Assembly: GCA_020628645.1 (NCBI GenBank)
Contig: JAHDES010000028.1
Span: 8,059 to 72,058 of the forward strand
DNA: 64,000 nt
Direction: 5' to 3'
DNA from: Saprospiraceae bacterium
GTDB taxonomy: Bacteria > Bacteroidota > Bacteroidia > Chitinophagales > Saprospiraceae
Both the position numbers and the translations under genes were made by a program. A model generated the notes under the pieces. The model did not search any database and was not told the DNA's origin. It saw only the letters and a list, made by a program, of their open reading frames with translations. Position 1 is the first letter of the stretch; every line of letters starts with the position of its first letter. This document shows positions 36,147-45,075 of the stretch, piece after piece.

Positions 36147-36760
36147 AAACCATTATTGAGTAGTGCACTAGTTACTGTGCATTCCTTTATTAATACAAGT
36201 GTGTTTTTTATACTGAGTGTAGTTTCTCAAACACAAATGCATTTCTCACGTGCGTGATTTTACCCAATAGCAGTTTGCCAAAAAAAGTTCTACATCAGTC
36301 TTCTCACAGTAATGTCAAAGTATCAAAAAAATTTGATGGGATTAAAAAGCTTGCTCTTTAGATAAGAATGAAATACAAAAATGTTAAAAATTAATTAAAA
36401 AATCAAAAAATTGTAACACTTTTATCTAAAACAAGACTTGTTCCATTAATATAATGGCAAGTTTGGATAAAAAGTTCACATTTATTTAAAAAAATAATCT
36501 TTCATAGAAATAGTTTTCAAAACCATTTCAAACTAAAATGTGAAAAAAGGATTGATCTTTTCATTCAATTCGTAGTTTGAAAAGAAACCTTTTATTAGCT
36601 TTCTCAAATCAAGAATGTTTATGTTATGTCTTTGAATAATTTTAAACCTCCTTCTACTTAAAAAAACAGTAAACATAGTTTTTATCCCCTAAATATTATC
36701 ACTTAACCTTTAAACGATAGCTTTCCTCTAATTTTTGCATCTTTTCAATAGAACATCTGT
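36147..36760. other. long AT-rich intergenic region without recognised gene
   Basis: About 610 bp between divergent genes. Frames are short and AT-driven. The only structure noticed is the small palindrome TCACG-TG-CGTGA (36246-36257) followed by TTTTA. It must hold the promoter of the TPR gene. No repeat or mobile element was seen. Confidence 0.6.
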
Positions 36761-36768
36761 TAAGTTTG
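36761..36768 (+). promoter_or_regulatory. -7 promoter box of the FtsX-type permease gene
   Basis: TAAGTTTG matches TAnnTTTG exactly and lies 19 bp before the ATG. A TTTG at 36734-36737 is 23 bp upstream, a little far for the usual spacing of about 19-20. Confidence 0.45.
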
Positions 36769-36787
36769 TATAATTCTAAATCTACGC

Positions 36788-39325
36788 ATGCAAGCATTAC
36801 AACTTTCTTGGCTTCTGAAAATGGCATGGCGCGATAGCCGCCGCAATAGAGCGCGTTTGCTTTTATTTATCTCTTCTATCATCTTGGGGATAGCTGCTTT
36901 GGTAGCCATCAATTCGTTTTCTGAAAATTTACAAAAAGACATAAATACGGAAGCCAAAAGTTTATTGGGTGCTGATTTAGTCATCGAAAGTGAAGTTGAC
37001 CCTACCAAAAATGCGAGTGCATTTTTAGATTCATTAGGCGGACAACAATCACAAATCGTCGATTTTGCCTCTATGGCTTATTTTCCAAAAGGAGGATTCA
37101 CTCGTCTTGCCAATATTAAAGCAGTAGAAGGACAATATCCGCTTTATGGTAAATTAAATACAATTCCTAAATCCGCCTCATCCAATTATCAAGAAGGTAA
37201 AAAAGCTTTGGTTGATCGAGCCATGATGATTCAATTTGATGCCAAAGTGGGCGATACAGTTCGAGTTGGTGAAGTTTATTTTGAAATTGCTGGAGAAGTG
37301 AGTTCATCTACAGGTAGAGCTGGTATTACTTCGTCTGTCGCACCCGCAGTTTATATTCCAAAACAATATTTAGCGGAAACCCAATTGATACAAATAGGAA
37401 GTCGAGTCGACTACTTTTACTATATTAAATATCCTACTGAAAAGGAAATCGAAACCTTTGTAGAAGATAAAAAAGATCGATTTAAAGCACTAGAACTCCG
37501 TCCTGAAACGGTAGAAGATCGAAAACGAGGCATTGGTGAAGCTTTTTCTAATATGGCAAATTTTCTAAATCTAGTAGGATTTATTGCTTTGTTATTGGGC
37601 TGCATTGGAGTGGCAAGTTCTGTACATATTTATATCAAAGATAAGTTATCGACCGTTGCTATCTTACGTTGCTTGGGGGCGAGTGGGCAGCAAGCTTTTT
37701 TGATTTATCTTTTCCAAATTGTAGGAATGGGATTGATTGGTTCTATATTAGGAGCTTTGTTAGGCAGTTTGTTGCAAGTAATTATTCCTTCCGTTTTAGC
37801 AGATTTTCTTCCTTTGCAAAATGTGAGTGCTGATATTTCTTTTTCAGCAATTGCTTCTGGTATATTTACAGGTTTAAGTATTGCTGTATTATTTGCTTTA
37901 CTTCCTTTATTATCCATTCGAAAAACTTCTCCCCTACGAACGTTACGTGCTTCTTTTGATGACAACACGAATGGAAGTGATCCTTTAAGATGGGTCGTTT
38001 ATATCTTAATTTTTCTTTTCATTGGAGGTTTTACCTGGTTTCAAACGAAAGATGCACTAGTCGCGCTTTTCTTAATTTTGGGTGTTACACTTGCTTTTTT
38101 GTTATTGGCTGGTGTTGCGAGATTATTGATTTGGCTAGTCAAACGTTTTTTTCCAACGCAATGGAGTTTTATTTGGCGACAAGGTATTGCCAATTTATTT
38201 AGACCCAATAATCAAACCCTAATTTTGATGGTGACGATTGGATTAGGAACAGCTTTGATTTCAACTTTATTTTTAACGCAAAATTTATTACTCAAACAAG
38301 TCGAACTCACGGGAAGTGATAATCAACCCAATATCATCTTGTTTGATATTCAATCTTCGCAAAAAGAAAAAGTAGCTGATTTAGTAGAAGAATATAAAAT
38401 GCCTTTGGTACAACAAGTTCCTATCGTGACCATGCGCTTGGATAATATTGATGGGATCAATCGAACCGCATTTCAAAAGGATACCACTTCAGAAGTACGT
38501 TCTTGGGTGTATCGTCGAGAATATCGAGTCACGTATCGGGATACGATGATTGAAACGGAGTCGATTTTAAAAGGAAAATGGCATACCGAATATCCTGATT
38601 CAGATACGATTTATGTATCATTATCTGATCGAATAGCAAACGCGATGAAGGCAGAAATAGGCACACAAATCACCTTTAATGTACAAGGGACACTCATAGA
38701 AACGGTGGTGGGCAGTATTCGAGAAGTGAATTTTAATCGTGTTCAAACGAACTTTTTTGTGGTATTTCCATCTGGTATATTGGAAGAAGCTCCTCAATTT
38801 CATGTAGTCGTTTCTCGTGTAGATGAAGTGGAACAGTCTGCTAAATTTCAGCAAGCATTAGTTCAAGCATTTCCCAATGTTTCGGCTATTGATTTAACGC
38901 AAATTTTGAAGACGGTAGATGATATTTTAGGTAAAGTATCTTTTGTGATACGCTTTATGGCCTTGTTTAGTATTTTAACGGGTTTATTGGTTCTGATAAG
39001 TTCTGTTGTCTTGAGTAAATATCAACGGATACAAGAAAGTGTACTATTGCGAACGCTCGGCGCAAAAAGCAATCAAATTTTATACATTTCAGCTTTAGAA
39101 TATACTCTTTTAGGGTTTCTTGCTGCTTTTACGGGAGTTTTGCTATCTATTATTGGAAGTTGGGCCTTAGCGCGTTTTAGTTTTGGAATTCCTTATGAAA
39201 TTAGTTTAGTTCCAGCCTTTTCTATTCTCCTTATTATAAGTGTATTGACCATCATCATAGGTTTACTCAATAGTCGTGAAGTATTGAATAAACCACCTTT
39301 GGAAGTCTTACGAAAGGAGATTTAG
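36788..39325 (+). CDS. FtsX-like ABC transporter permease (YbbP type)
   Basis: An 845-residue permease with two FtsX/MacB-type units. There is a first membrane helix after MAWRDSRRNRARLLLF and a MacB-like periplasmic domain, then membrane segments. The second unit starts near FIWRQGIANLFRPNNQ and has its own periplasmic domain and final helices. VLRTLGAKSNQILYISALEYTLLG is a typical FtsX-family motif. This two-unit plan is that of YbbP, which works with the ATPase YbbA in handling lipids or hydrophobic esters at the envelope (precise substrate uncertain). No ATPase gene is next to it here. A 12-bp hairpin follows the stop. Confidence 0.92.
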   Translation: MQALQLSWLLKMAWRDSRRNRARLLLFISSIILGIAALVAINSFSENLQKDINTEAKSLLGADLVIESEVDPTKNASAFLDSLGGQQSQIVDFASMAYFPKGGFTRLANIKAVEGQYPLYGKLNTIPKSASSNYQEGKKALVDRAMMIQFDAKVGDTVRVGEVYFEIAGEVSSSTGRAGITSSVAPAVYIPKQYLAETQLIQIGSRVDYFYYIKYPTEKEIETFVEDKKDRFKALELRPETVEDRKRGIGEAFSNMANFLNLVGFIALLLGCIGVASSVHIYIKDKLSTVAILRCLGASGQQAFLIYLFQIVGMGLIGSILGALLGSLLQVIIPSVLADFLPLQNVSADISFSAIASGIFTGLSIAVLFALLPLLSIRKTSPLRTLRASFDDNTNGSDPLRWVVYILIFLFIGGFTWFQTKDALVALFLILGVTLAFLLLAGVARLLIWLVKRFFPTQWSFIWRQGIANLFRPNNQTLILMVTIGLGTALISTLFLTQNLLLKQVELTGSDNQPNIILFDIQSSQKEKVADLVEEYKMPLVQQVPIVTMRLDNIDGINRTAFQKDTTSEVRSWVYRREYRVTYRDTMIETESILKGKWHTEYPDSDTIYVSLSDRIANAMKAEIGTQITFNVQGTLIETVVGSIREVNFNRVQTNFFVVFPSGILEEAPQFHVVVSRVDEVEQSAKFQQALVQAFPNVSAIDLTQILKTVDDILGKVSFVIRFMALFSILTGLLVLISSVVLSKYQRIQESVLLRTLGAKSNQILYISALEYTLLGFLAAFTGVLLSIIGSWALARFSFGIPYEISLVPAFSILLIISVLTIIIGLLNSREVLNKPPLEVLRKEI

Positions 39326-39337
39326 TTTATGTTATAG

Positions 39338-39366
39338 ACTTTCTAAGTTGGTTAAACTTAGAAAGT
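39338..39366. terminator. hairpin between convergent genes
   Basis: ACTTTCTAAGTT (39338-39349) / AACTTAGAAAGT (39355-39366), perfect 12-bp stem with a 5-base loop, exactly between two convergent genes. There is no long T-run on either side, so it may act as a weak two-way terminator or as an mRNA 3' stabiliser. Confidence 0.55.
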
Positions 39367-39373
39367 TATAGAA

Positions 39374-39997
39374 TCATTCTACAATTTCTTCTGTGATAGG
39401 CTCATTTTCACTAATGATTGGTTCTGGAAAATAATCAGTTGTATTGGCGTTAATCACCTTTTTTAAGTTCTCCATATTTTCGGTTTCTTGCGCCGTAAAA
39501 GCCCCGCCTAGCATTTCCATAGTAGCGAACATAGAACGAGCAATCAGATTTTTGCCAATGACTTTAGAATCTGTTGCGACTATCGTTTTACCATTTTCTT
39601 CTTTACATGAGATCGTTTGTTCGAAATTCATGCCTTCACTATCAAAATGCATGGTCACATGATCGAATTCTTCCATTTCCATTACCGTTTCGATCATTTC
39701 AAAATCTTCTTGCCCTTCACCTGGATTGACGATGATTTTATATTTACTTCCTACTTGAAAAGGTTCTCCACTAATCAATTCCATGCTTTTATAACCTTTG
39801 AGCCATTGATCATATTTGGATTCATCTTGGGTAACGGCCCATGCTTCTTTTAGGGGTTTATCTACTGTAATGGTATGCCCATATTGCACATGTGGATTCA
39901 TCATTCCTATTAGAAAAAAAACACCTACAAAGGCGAGGATAAGAATAAGGAAGTATCTAAGGAATTTCATATTGAGTTGATTATTTATGTTCTTCAT
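39374..39997 (-). CDS. membrane-anchored SRPBCC-family protein
   Basis: An N-terminal membrane helix (FLRYFLILILAFVGVFFLIGMM) is followed by a START/SRPBCC-type domain (about 40-185). That domain has the usual opening ITVDKPLKEAWAVTQDESKYDQWLKGY and a long C-terminal helix. The family binds hydrophobic ligands in a deep cavity; the ligand is not predictable. The last roughly 20 residues are acidic. Translation could start at the internal ATG 39970 (MKFLRYF), which is a more normal start for the helix. It is convergent with the permease gene and divergent from the eCIS-type gene. Confidence 0.82.
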   Translation of the reverse strand: MKNINNQLNMKFLRYFLILILAFVGVFFLIGMMNPHVQYGHTITVDKPLKEAWAVTQDESKYDQWLKGYKSMELISGEPFQVGSKYKIIVNPGEGQEDFEMIETVMEMEEFDHVTMHFDSEGMNFEQTISCKEENGKTIVATDSKVIGKNLIARSMFATMEMLGGAFTAQETENMENLKKVINANTTDYFPEPIISENEPITEEIVE

Positions 39998-40249
39998 GAA
40001 AATACAATAAAGTATCCTTATTCTATATTTATTAAATCATTTTTTTACTAGAAGTTTGATAAAGAATTCGTTCAAAACTAAAAGATGAGATAGTATAAGT
40101 AGTTTTAGGGATTAAAAAAACTCCTGCAATAAGTAACGAAAAAACAAAAAAAGGCATTAATAAATAAATGCCATTGCTATTTTTCAATCATATAGCAATT
40201 AAATTGTTATTTATTCTTGTTTATAATTTTAGTTCAGCCACAAATTTTA

Positions 40250-40257
40250 TAATTTTG
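40250..40257 (+). promoter_or_regulatory. -7 promoter box of the DUF4157 gene
   Basis: TAATTTTG, a perfect TAnnTTTG match, 21 bp before the ATG at 40279. TTTA at 40228-40231 is a possible -33 element with an 18-bp spacer. Confidence 0.5.
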
Positions 40258-40278
40258 GAATAACACAACCCCCAGACC

Positions 40279-42192
40279 ATGAAAAAAAACCCTCAATCTC
40301 AAAACAAGACCACCCAACCTTCTCAATCTTCTTCTCACATTTTTAATCAAAAAGAAAAAACACCTTTTTTCTCTGACGCAAAGGAAAAACAATCCTCTTT
40401 TTTTTCGCCGAATACCATTCAAGCCAAATTAACTATAGGTGACGCAGGAGACAAATATGAGCAAGAAGCAGATGAAATGGCTGAAAAAGTAGTTCAAAAA
40501 AAGAATGCTCCTGCTATAAATTTCCAGCAAATGGATGAAGAGGAAAATACCATCAGTAGAAAATCCACATTTGAAGGTGATCAAGACCAATTCAACCAAC
40601 TTTTGGATGTACCAGAATTTGGAGAAATGGCATCTAATTTTGAGACACAACTTGAAAACTCAAAAGGAAGTGGTCAAACACTAGATAAACAAACGAAGCA
40701 GCAAATGGAACAAAGCTTTGGGGCTGATTTTGCCAATGTCAAAATACATACTGGATATAACGCTACTCAAATGAATCAAAGCATAGGTGCACAAGCATTT
40801 ACCAATGGTAGTGATATTTATTTTAACAAAGGGAAATACAACCCTAGCTCTACGGCAGGCAACAAACTCTTAGCACATGAGCTCACTCATGTCGTTCAGC
40901 AAGGAGCAGCTACACAAGACAAAACAAAATCTTCTACTCCTAGTACTTCATTACAAATGCTTCGCAAGCAAAATGGTACGACCTCGGATAATGCTGTACT
41001 CTTTAAAAAGGAAATTCAAGCCTTTCAAGATAAAAATCCAGAAGAAGAAATTCTTCAAAAACAAAAAATCATTCAAAGTAAAGAAATGGTAGGAGATGTA
41101 AAACAAAAAACGAATCGTTCAAAGATTCAACGTTCTTGTAGCGGATGCAATGGTTGTTCTGATAAAGCTCCTCCAAGTAAGAGTACCAAGCCTCCTGCCC
41201 CAGCTTCCAACGCGCTTAAAGGAAGTGATGTACAAAATAAAATTAATGCTATTCTCTCACAACATGACACCTTAAAAACACATACTGATGTTGTAAAGGT
41301 CGCTTTAAGAGAAATCAAAAAAGGAAAATCGGTAGGGTATAATGACAATGCTATAAAAACCACTCATCTTCCTCCCATTGCTACTCTTTTAGGTTTAGAC
41401 TTAGCAACACTTAAAAGTGAGTGGTCTTGGTTAGTCACTAATGCTAAGAAAGGAGGAACTTCCTACAAACAAAAAGAAAAAGCCTTTTTAACAAAAATCA
41501 CATTGAGTCAAATAAAAGCTGTACGTAATACATTCAAAAAATCTCAAGCACACGACTGGATTAGACATACAGATGCCTCCGTCTTTGATCTAATTATCAA
41601 ACATGCCGACAATGACATCACACCTGAACAATTGTATGCGTATACATCAAATGAAGGTCTAAGTCTATTTATACAATCTAGAAAAGCAATGGGACGCTCA
41701 GGAAGTACATTGGTAAATTCTCCCATTTCTGGTTTTGACTTTTTAGGTCTGGATGATTTTATGACTGATATGACCGCTAAAAGAAAACCATTAAAAGATT
41801 TTCTGCCCGCAAACTTCACATCGAGCATAACTCCAGAAACTCGAACTAATGAAAAAGGGCGAGAAGTAAAATCTGCAGAATTTCCTGATTTAGACTTAGC
41901 TATACAAGCAGCTAAGGCGATGCTAAAACGAAGGAGAGCATTGTTCGTCGAGGACGCTCAAAATAAGGGGTACACTACTCCTACTGTAGATGAAAAAGTA
42001 TATTGGACGTATACCTACTATAATCCAGGAGAATTTGGAGGAAAGGCTCAATTGGAAAAATACAAAACCGGCAATGGGAAATACCCTGAACGTACACTTT
42101 CTGATTGGATTACCAAAAAAGAATATCCTCATTCCCTGCGTGTCCTTGAAGGATACAAAACCGTAAAAGCGTTGAAATTATTTGAAAAGTAA
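40279..42192 (+). CDS. eCIS-core (DUF4157) protein with muramidase-like C-terminus, candidate effector
   Basis: After a hydrophilic, Ser/Gln-rich N-terminus comes the eCIS-core domain (about 50-215): GDAGDKYEQEADEMAEKVV, MEQSFGADFANVKIHTG, TNGSDIYFNKGKYNP and the metalloprotease-like HELTHVVQQG (H200, E201, H204). DUF4157 proteins are associated with extracellular contractile injection systems. A linker with a CSGCNGCSDK cluster (about 285-295) leads to a helical C-terminal half (about 310-637). There SNEG and YYNPGEFGGKAQLEKY recall lysozyme and lytic transglycosylase sites; this is inference, not a family assignment. No signal peptide is present, as expected for injected cargo. No sheath, tube or baseplate gene is in the window. 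Confidence 0.85.
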   Translation: MKKNPQSQNKTTQPSQSSSHIFNQKEKTPFFSDAKEKQSSFFSPNTIQAKLTIGDAGDKYEQEADEMAEKVVQKKNAPAINFQQMDEEENTISRKSTFEGDQDQFNQLLDVPEFGEMASNFETQLENSKGSGQTLDKQTKQQMEQSFGADFANVKIHTGYNATQMNQSIGAQAFTNGSDIYFNKGKYNPSSTAGNKLLAHELTHVVQQGAATQDKTKSSTPSTSLQMLRKQNGTTSDNAVLFKKEIQAFQDKNPEEEILQKQKIIQSKEMVGDVKQKTNRSKIQRSCSGCNGCSDKAPPSKSTKPPAPASNALKGSDVQNKINAILSQHDTLKTHTDVVKVALREIKKGKSVGYNDNAIKTTHLPPIATLLGLDLATLKSEWSWLVTNAKKGGTSYKQKEKAFLTKITLSQIKAVRNTFKKSQAHDWIRHTDASVFDLIIKHADNDITPEQLYAYTSNEGLSLFIQSRKAMGRSGSTLVNSPISGFDFLGLDDFMTDMTAKRKPLKDFLPANFTSSITPETRTNEKGREVKSAEFPDLDLAIQAAKAMLKRRRALFVEDAQNKGYTTPTVDEKVYWTYTYYNPGEFGGKAQLEKYKTGNGKYPERTLSDWITKKEYPHSLRVLEGYKTVKALKLFEK

Positions 42193-42333
42193 GTAGGCGG
42201 ACAAAATTACTTGTATGAAAATGACTGCCCTCATAAAAACCATAAACAATTGATGGTAAGAAGATTATGTTGATTTTTTGAAGAATTACAAGGCATTTTT
42301 CATACTAATTTTTCTGCCCATAAACTTAGTCTA

Positions 42334-42924
42334 ATGAAACACCAAATCATACTTATTCTTGGGAGTATTCTTTTCTTATACGCCTGTAATAATCAAGTGG
42401 GTAATCAACCTATTAAAAAACAAGCTGCTAGTGAAAGTATAGAACAAAATACATTTATAGAAGATTCTATTTTTAGAAGAGCAATTAACAGTTTAGAAAC
42501 TATTAATTTTTATCTGGCAGGTAATGATAGTATTGTGATTACAAACGATCCTTTAACTTTAGTAGAATTGAATGGAGTGAAAAACGCTTTTTATTCCCCA
42601 TTTGATGAAGATGATTCTGGTTTACAACACTATAAACAAATGAAAGTATTGAGAAAATATCATCTTAAACTTAAACCATTAAAAAAAAATAATCCATCTA
42701 CAAATGTTATTCAATTATTCTTTAAAACTTCATTAGCTGCTAAACAGTGGTATACCATATTTGAGAATAGTCCTGACAAAAAAGTAATTGAAAATAAACC
42801 TAAAACTTGCTTGTGGTTAGATCAAAATAATGTCTACTTCATTCAAACGTATAATACACCTGATAAAACATATCTTTATCAACTTCAATCAAATTTAAAA
42901 AAACAATTGCATCCTAACCAATAA
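42334..42924 (+). CDS. lipoprotein of unknown function
   Basis: A 196-residue protein with a lipoprotein signal (ILGSILFLYAC, Cys at residue 18), so probably anchored in an envelope membrane. The rest has no motif that I recognise: a mixed alpha/beta sequence with many Lys and Asn. It lies 141 bp downstream of the DUF4157 gene on the same strand and might be an immunity or accessory protein for it, but that is only a guess from position. It precedes the structured RNA candidate by 22 bp. Confidence 0.72.
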   Translation: MKHQIILILGSILFLYACNNQVGNQPIKKQAASESIEQNTFIEDSIFRRAINSLETINFYLAGNDSIVITNDPLTLVELNGVKNAFYSPFDEDDSGLQHYKQMKVLRKYHLKLKPLKKNNPSTNVIQLFFKTSLAAKQWYTIFENSPDKKVIENKPKTCLWLDQNNVYFIQTYNTPDKTYLYQLQSNLKKQLHPNQ

Positions 42925-42946
42925 AATATATTCTATTGAAACCAAA

Positions 42947-43175
42947 GCCTTCTCCAACTTGTAGATGAGGCACGCGGAGAAAATAAATTTACTTTCCTTG
43001 AAATAGCATGAATGCAGCTTTACCCAGAGGGTAGTATAAGATACTAGCGGAATGAACCGCGATAGCGGGAGGGTGGCTAAGTCATTGAAAATGCCTGTCC
43101 ACCTTTGGTGGGACGTTAATTGAGCTAATTCGAGGAATTAAGAATGTAAAATTATTCGTGCCTCACTACTAAGGC
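42947..43175 (+). ncRNA. candidate structured RNA upstream of the polyprenyl synthetase gene
   Basis: A long closing stem joins GTAG (42961-42964) and TGAGGCACG (42966-42974) to CGTGCCTCA (43157-43165) and CTAC (43166-43169). CTT/AAG and then GCCTT (42947-42951)/AAGGC (43171-43175) extend it. Inside is a row of small hairpins: GCAT-GA-ATGC, TACCC-AGA-GGGTA, TAGTAT-AAG-ATACTA, GCGG-AATGAA-CCGC and GTCCACC-TTT-GGTGGGAC. Some arms can pair two ways: CCGC with either neighbouring GCGG, and CCACC with GGTGG before or after it. It is more GC-rich than its flanks. The next start codon is 36 nt downstream. It does not show RNase P, tmRNA, SRP or retron signatures that I know. Confidence 0.55.
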
Positions 43176-43210
43176 GAAACATCACTCTTTAATACCCAAA
43201 AAACTAAATT

Positions 43211-44182
43211 ATGGAATGGTTAAAATCACTTTATCCAGAAGTCAAAGCCAATCTTTTAAATAATGTACCAGCTTATTGGCCTGAATTTAAACTCGTCTTA
43301 GCAAACATATTACGAGATCAGTTACCCACTGAAATCGCTTTGCCGCTTGCTGCTTGTCGAGCAGTAGGTGGAAATGTCAAAAATGCTATTCCCATCACCT
43401 CTGCACTGTTGGCGATCGCTATAAGTATGAGAATTATTGATGATGTACAGGATCAAGATCGTTCGGGGCAACTCTGGCAAAGCGTAGGAAGTGCACGAGC
43501 ATTTAATTATGCTAATGCAGCACAATTTTTATGTTTTGAGATTTTTAGAAAAGCGCAATATCCATCTGCTATATTTTATGATCTATATTCTTCATTATTA
43601 AGTGCGTCCTTTCAGCTATCCTTTGGTCAAGATCGAGATCTAATGGGAAATACCAAAGATTTTGAATCGTACTGGACTACAATAGAATTGAAATCTGCTA
43701 CTGCCTATTCTTTAGCCTGTAAAACAGGTGCACAAGTGGGTACTAATAAATCTGAGTGGATCAACGCTTGTACTTTATTTGGACATCATTTGGGACTGGT
43801 CGTTCAAATTTTTAATGATATGGATTCGCTATGGGATTCCGACATGCTTACTGATCTGGAACAAGGAAAAGTTACTCTTCCTTTATTGTATGGAATGTAT
43901 TTTCAACATCCTAAAAAAGATTTTTTACAAACATTGGTAAAAAAGAATGCCATCAAGCAGCACGCCAAAGAAATCAATGCCATTTTAACAGATATTGATA
44001 CTCCTCAATTTATGATTTGGTTAGCTATAAAAGAAAGAGAAAATGCGCTAAAACAATTGGAAATATGTCCTAATTTAGAAGGCAAACAAGCATTAGAAGC
44101 CTACCTTACAGGAATGTTTGGGGATATTGATTATCAATTAGATAAAATAAAACAAGAACGACAATATTCTTCGATTGTTTAA
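43211..44182 (+). CDS. divergent polyprenyl synthetase (trans-isoprenyl diphosphate synthase superfamily)
   Basis: The first Asp-rich motif is intact (D77-D78-V-Q-D81 in RIIDDVQDQD), and GQDRDL and GKVTLPLLYG are also typical of the fold. The second motif, usually DDxxD, reads N202-D203-M-D205 (FNDMDSLWD), so one metal ligand is changed. Overall similarity to housekeeping synthases (IspA/IspB) is low. Short divergent members such as ComQ, which prenylates a peptide pheromone, also belong to this superfamily. The enzyme probably binds an allylic diphosphate, but chain length and acceptor are unknown. The gene is preceded by a structured RNA candidate that may be its leader. It is convergent with the TonB-like gene (23 bp). 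Confidence 0.82.
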   Translation: MEWLKSLYPEVKANLLNNVPAYWPEFKLVLANILRDQLPTEIALPLAACRAVGGNVKNAIPITSALLAIAISMRIIDDVQDQDRSGQLWQSVGSARAFNYANAAQFLCFEIFRKAQYPSAIFYDLYSSLLSASFQLSFGQDRDLMGNTKDFESYWTTIELKSATAYSLACKTGAQVGTNKSEWINACTLFGHHLGLVVQIFNDMDSLWDSDMLTDLEQGKVTLPLLYGMYFQHPKKDFLQTLVKKNAIKQHAKEINAILTDIDTPQFMIWLAIKERENALKQLEICPNLEGKQALEAYLTGMFGDIDYQLDKIKQERQYSSIV

Positions 44183-44205
44183 AAAAAGGTAACTCAAGAT
44201 CACTA

Positions 44206-44973
44206 TCATTCCACAGGTAATGGACGAATATGGAGCATATTCACCACACAACTTTTCATATTTCCTACTGTAAGGGCAAATTCTTGTGCTACTTTTTTGC
44301 CATTTGTATATTGGGCAGGTATCCAACAAGGCATAGTACGGATGGTTTCAAGCAATAATTGATCAATATTTTCTCGCTTATTGTTTTGATATTCTTGACC
44401 AAAAACATGAGCATTTACAATTTCGCCTTGTTCATCAATGGAAAACTTGATGGCAGATAAATCATAGCCTTCAAAACTTCCTGTTGGTATTTTTGAAATG
44501 GCGTTTTCATATAAGTATTGCATCATTTTCTCCTCCCCACCTTTAAAGGTAGCATCCTGATTTGGATTAGTAATAAAAGAGAAAACCATTTCTTTGATAT
44601 CATTCTGTTTTAGATTATTGTCTGGAAGGTATTGAACATTGACAGAAATTTCTGTGCCTGCATCTGATGCTGTAATGATTTTTTTTTGTTCAGCAGTAAG
44701 TTGGTCATTTGGACTTTTTGCCTTTTGGATTACTCCATGATTAAGCGCACTGATTTCTACAGCAATATATTCTTTTACCCAATCCGATTTATAACGAGCA
44801 TCTAAATCGTTTAAGGTTTTAGCTGCTTTGACTTCTTCTTTAGAAATTAAAATATAGGGCTGTACTCGATTGACTTCAAAATGAAGTTCATTAGAGACGA
44901 TATCATCTTGTGCAATAATAGTAGTGGCAAAAAGAAAAGAGAGTAAAAAAAGGTAAACTAAATGGACTCGCAT
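44206..44973 (-). CDS. periplasmic TonB C-terminal-domain-like protein
   Basis: A signal peptide (1-21, cut before QDD) is followed by a region of about 120 residues without known motif and a TonB-C-like domain (about 135-240). That domain has DATFKGGEEKMMQYLYENA, FSIDEQGEIVNAHVFG and a strand ending in TMPCWIPAQYTNGKKV. True TonB proteins have an N-terminal membrane anchor and a Pro-rich spanner; both are absent. The protein is therefore probably soluble in the periplasm, as in many TonB-like proteins of Bacteroidota. Its partner is unknown. Confidence 0.82.
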   Translation of the reverse strand: MRVHLVYLFLLSFLFATTIIAQDDIVSNELHFEVNRVQPYILISKEEVKAAKTLNDLDARYKSDWVKEYIAVEISALNHGVIQKAKSPNDQLTAEQKKIITASDAGTEISVNVQYLPDNNLKQNDIKEMVFSFITNPNQDATFKGGEEKMMQYLYENAISKIPTGSFEGYDLSAIKFSIDEQGEIVNAHVFGQEYQNNKRENIDQLLLETIRTMPCWIPAQYTNGKKVAQEFALTVGNMKSCVVNMLHIRPLPVE

Positions 44974-45075
44974 ATCAACTTCAATTTAAATAATTATACT
45001 ACTAAATTACACCAAAAATAGATGCTATGTCTTCATTGAAGATAAATTAACAAGTAGATAACAGCTTAAAGATGA

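Noticed and set aside
36147-36787. Long gap searched for tRNA, small genes or insertion remnants.
   Set aside because: No cloverleaf, T-loop signature, inverted ends or biased frame was seen.
42947-43175. Considered RNase P RNA, tmRNA, SRP RNA, a retron msr-msd or a group II intron fragment for the structured region.
   Set aside because: None of the conserved core motifs I know for these RNAs is present, and no reverse transcriptase lies nearby. It is left as an unassigned structured RNA.
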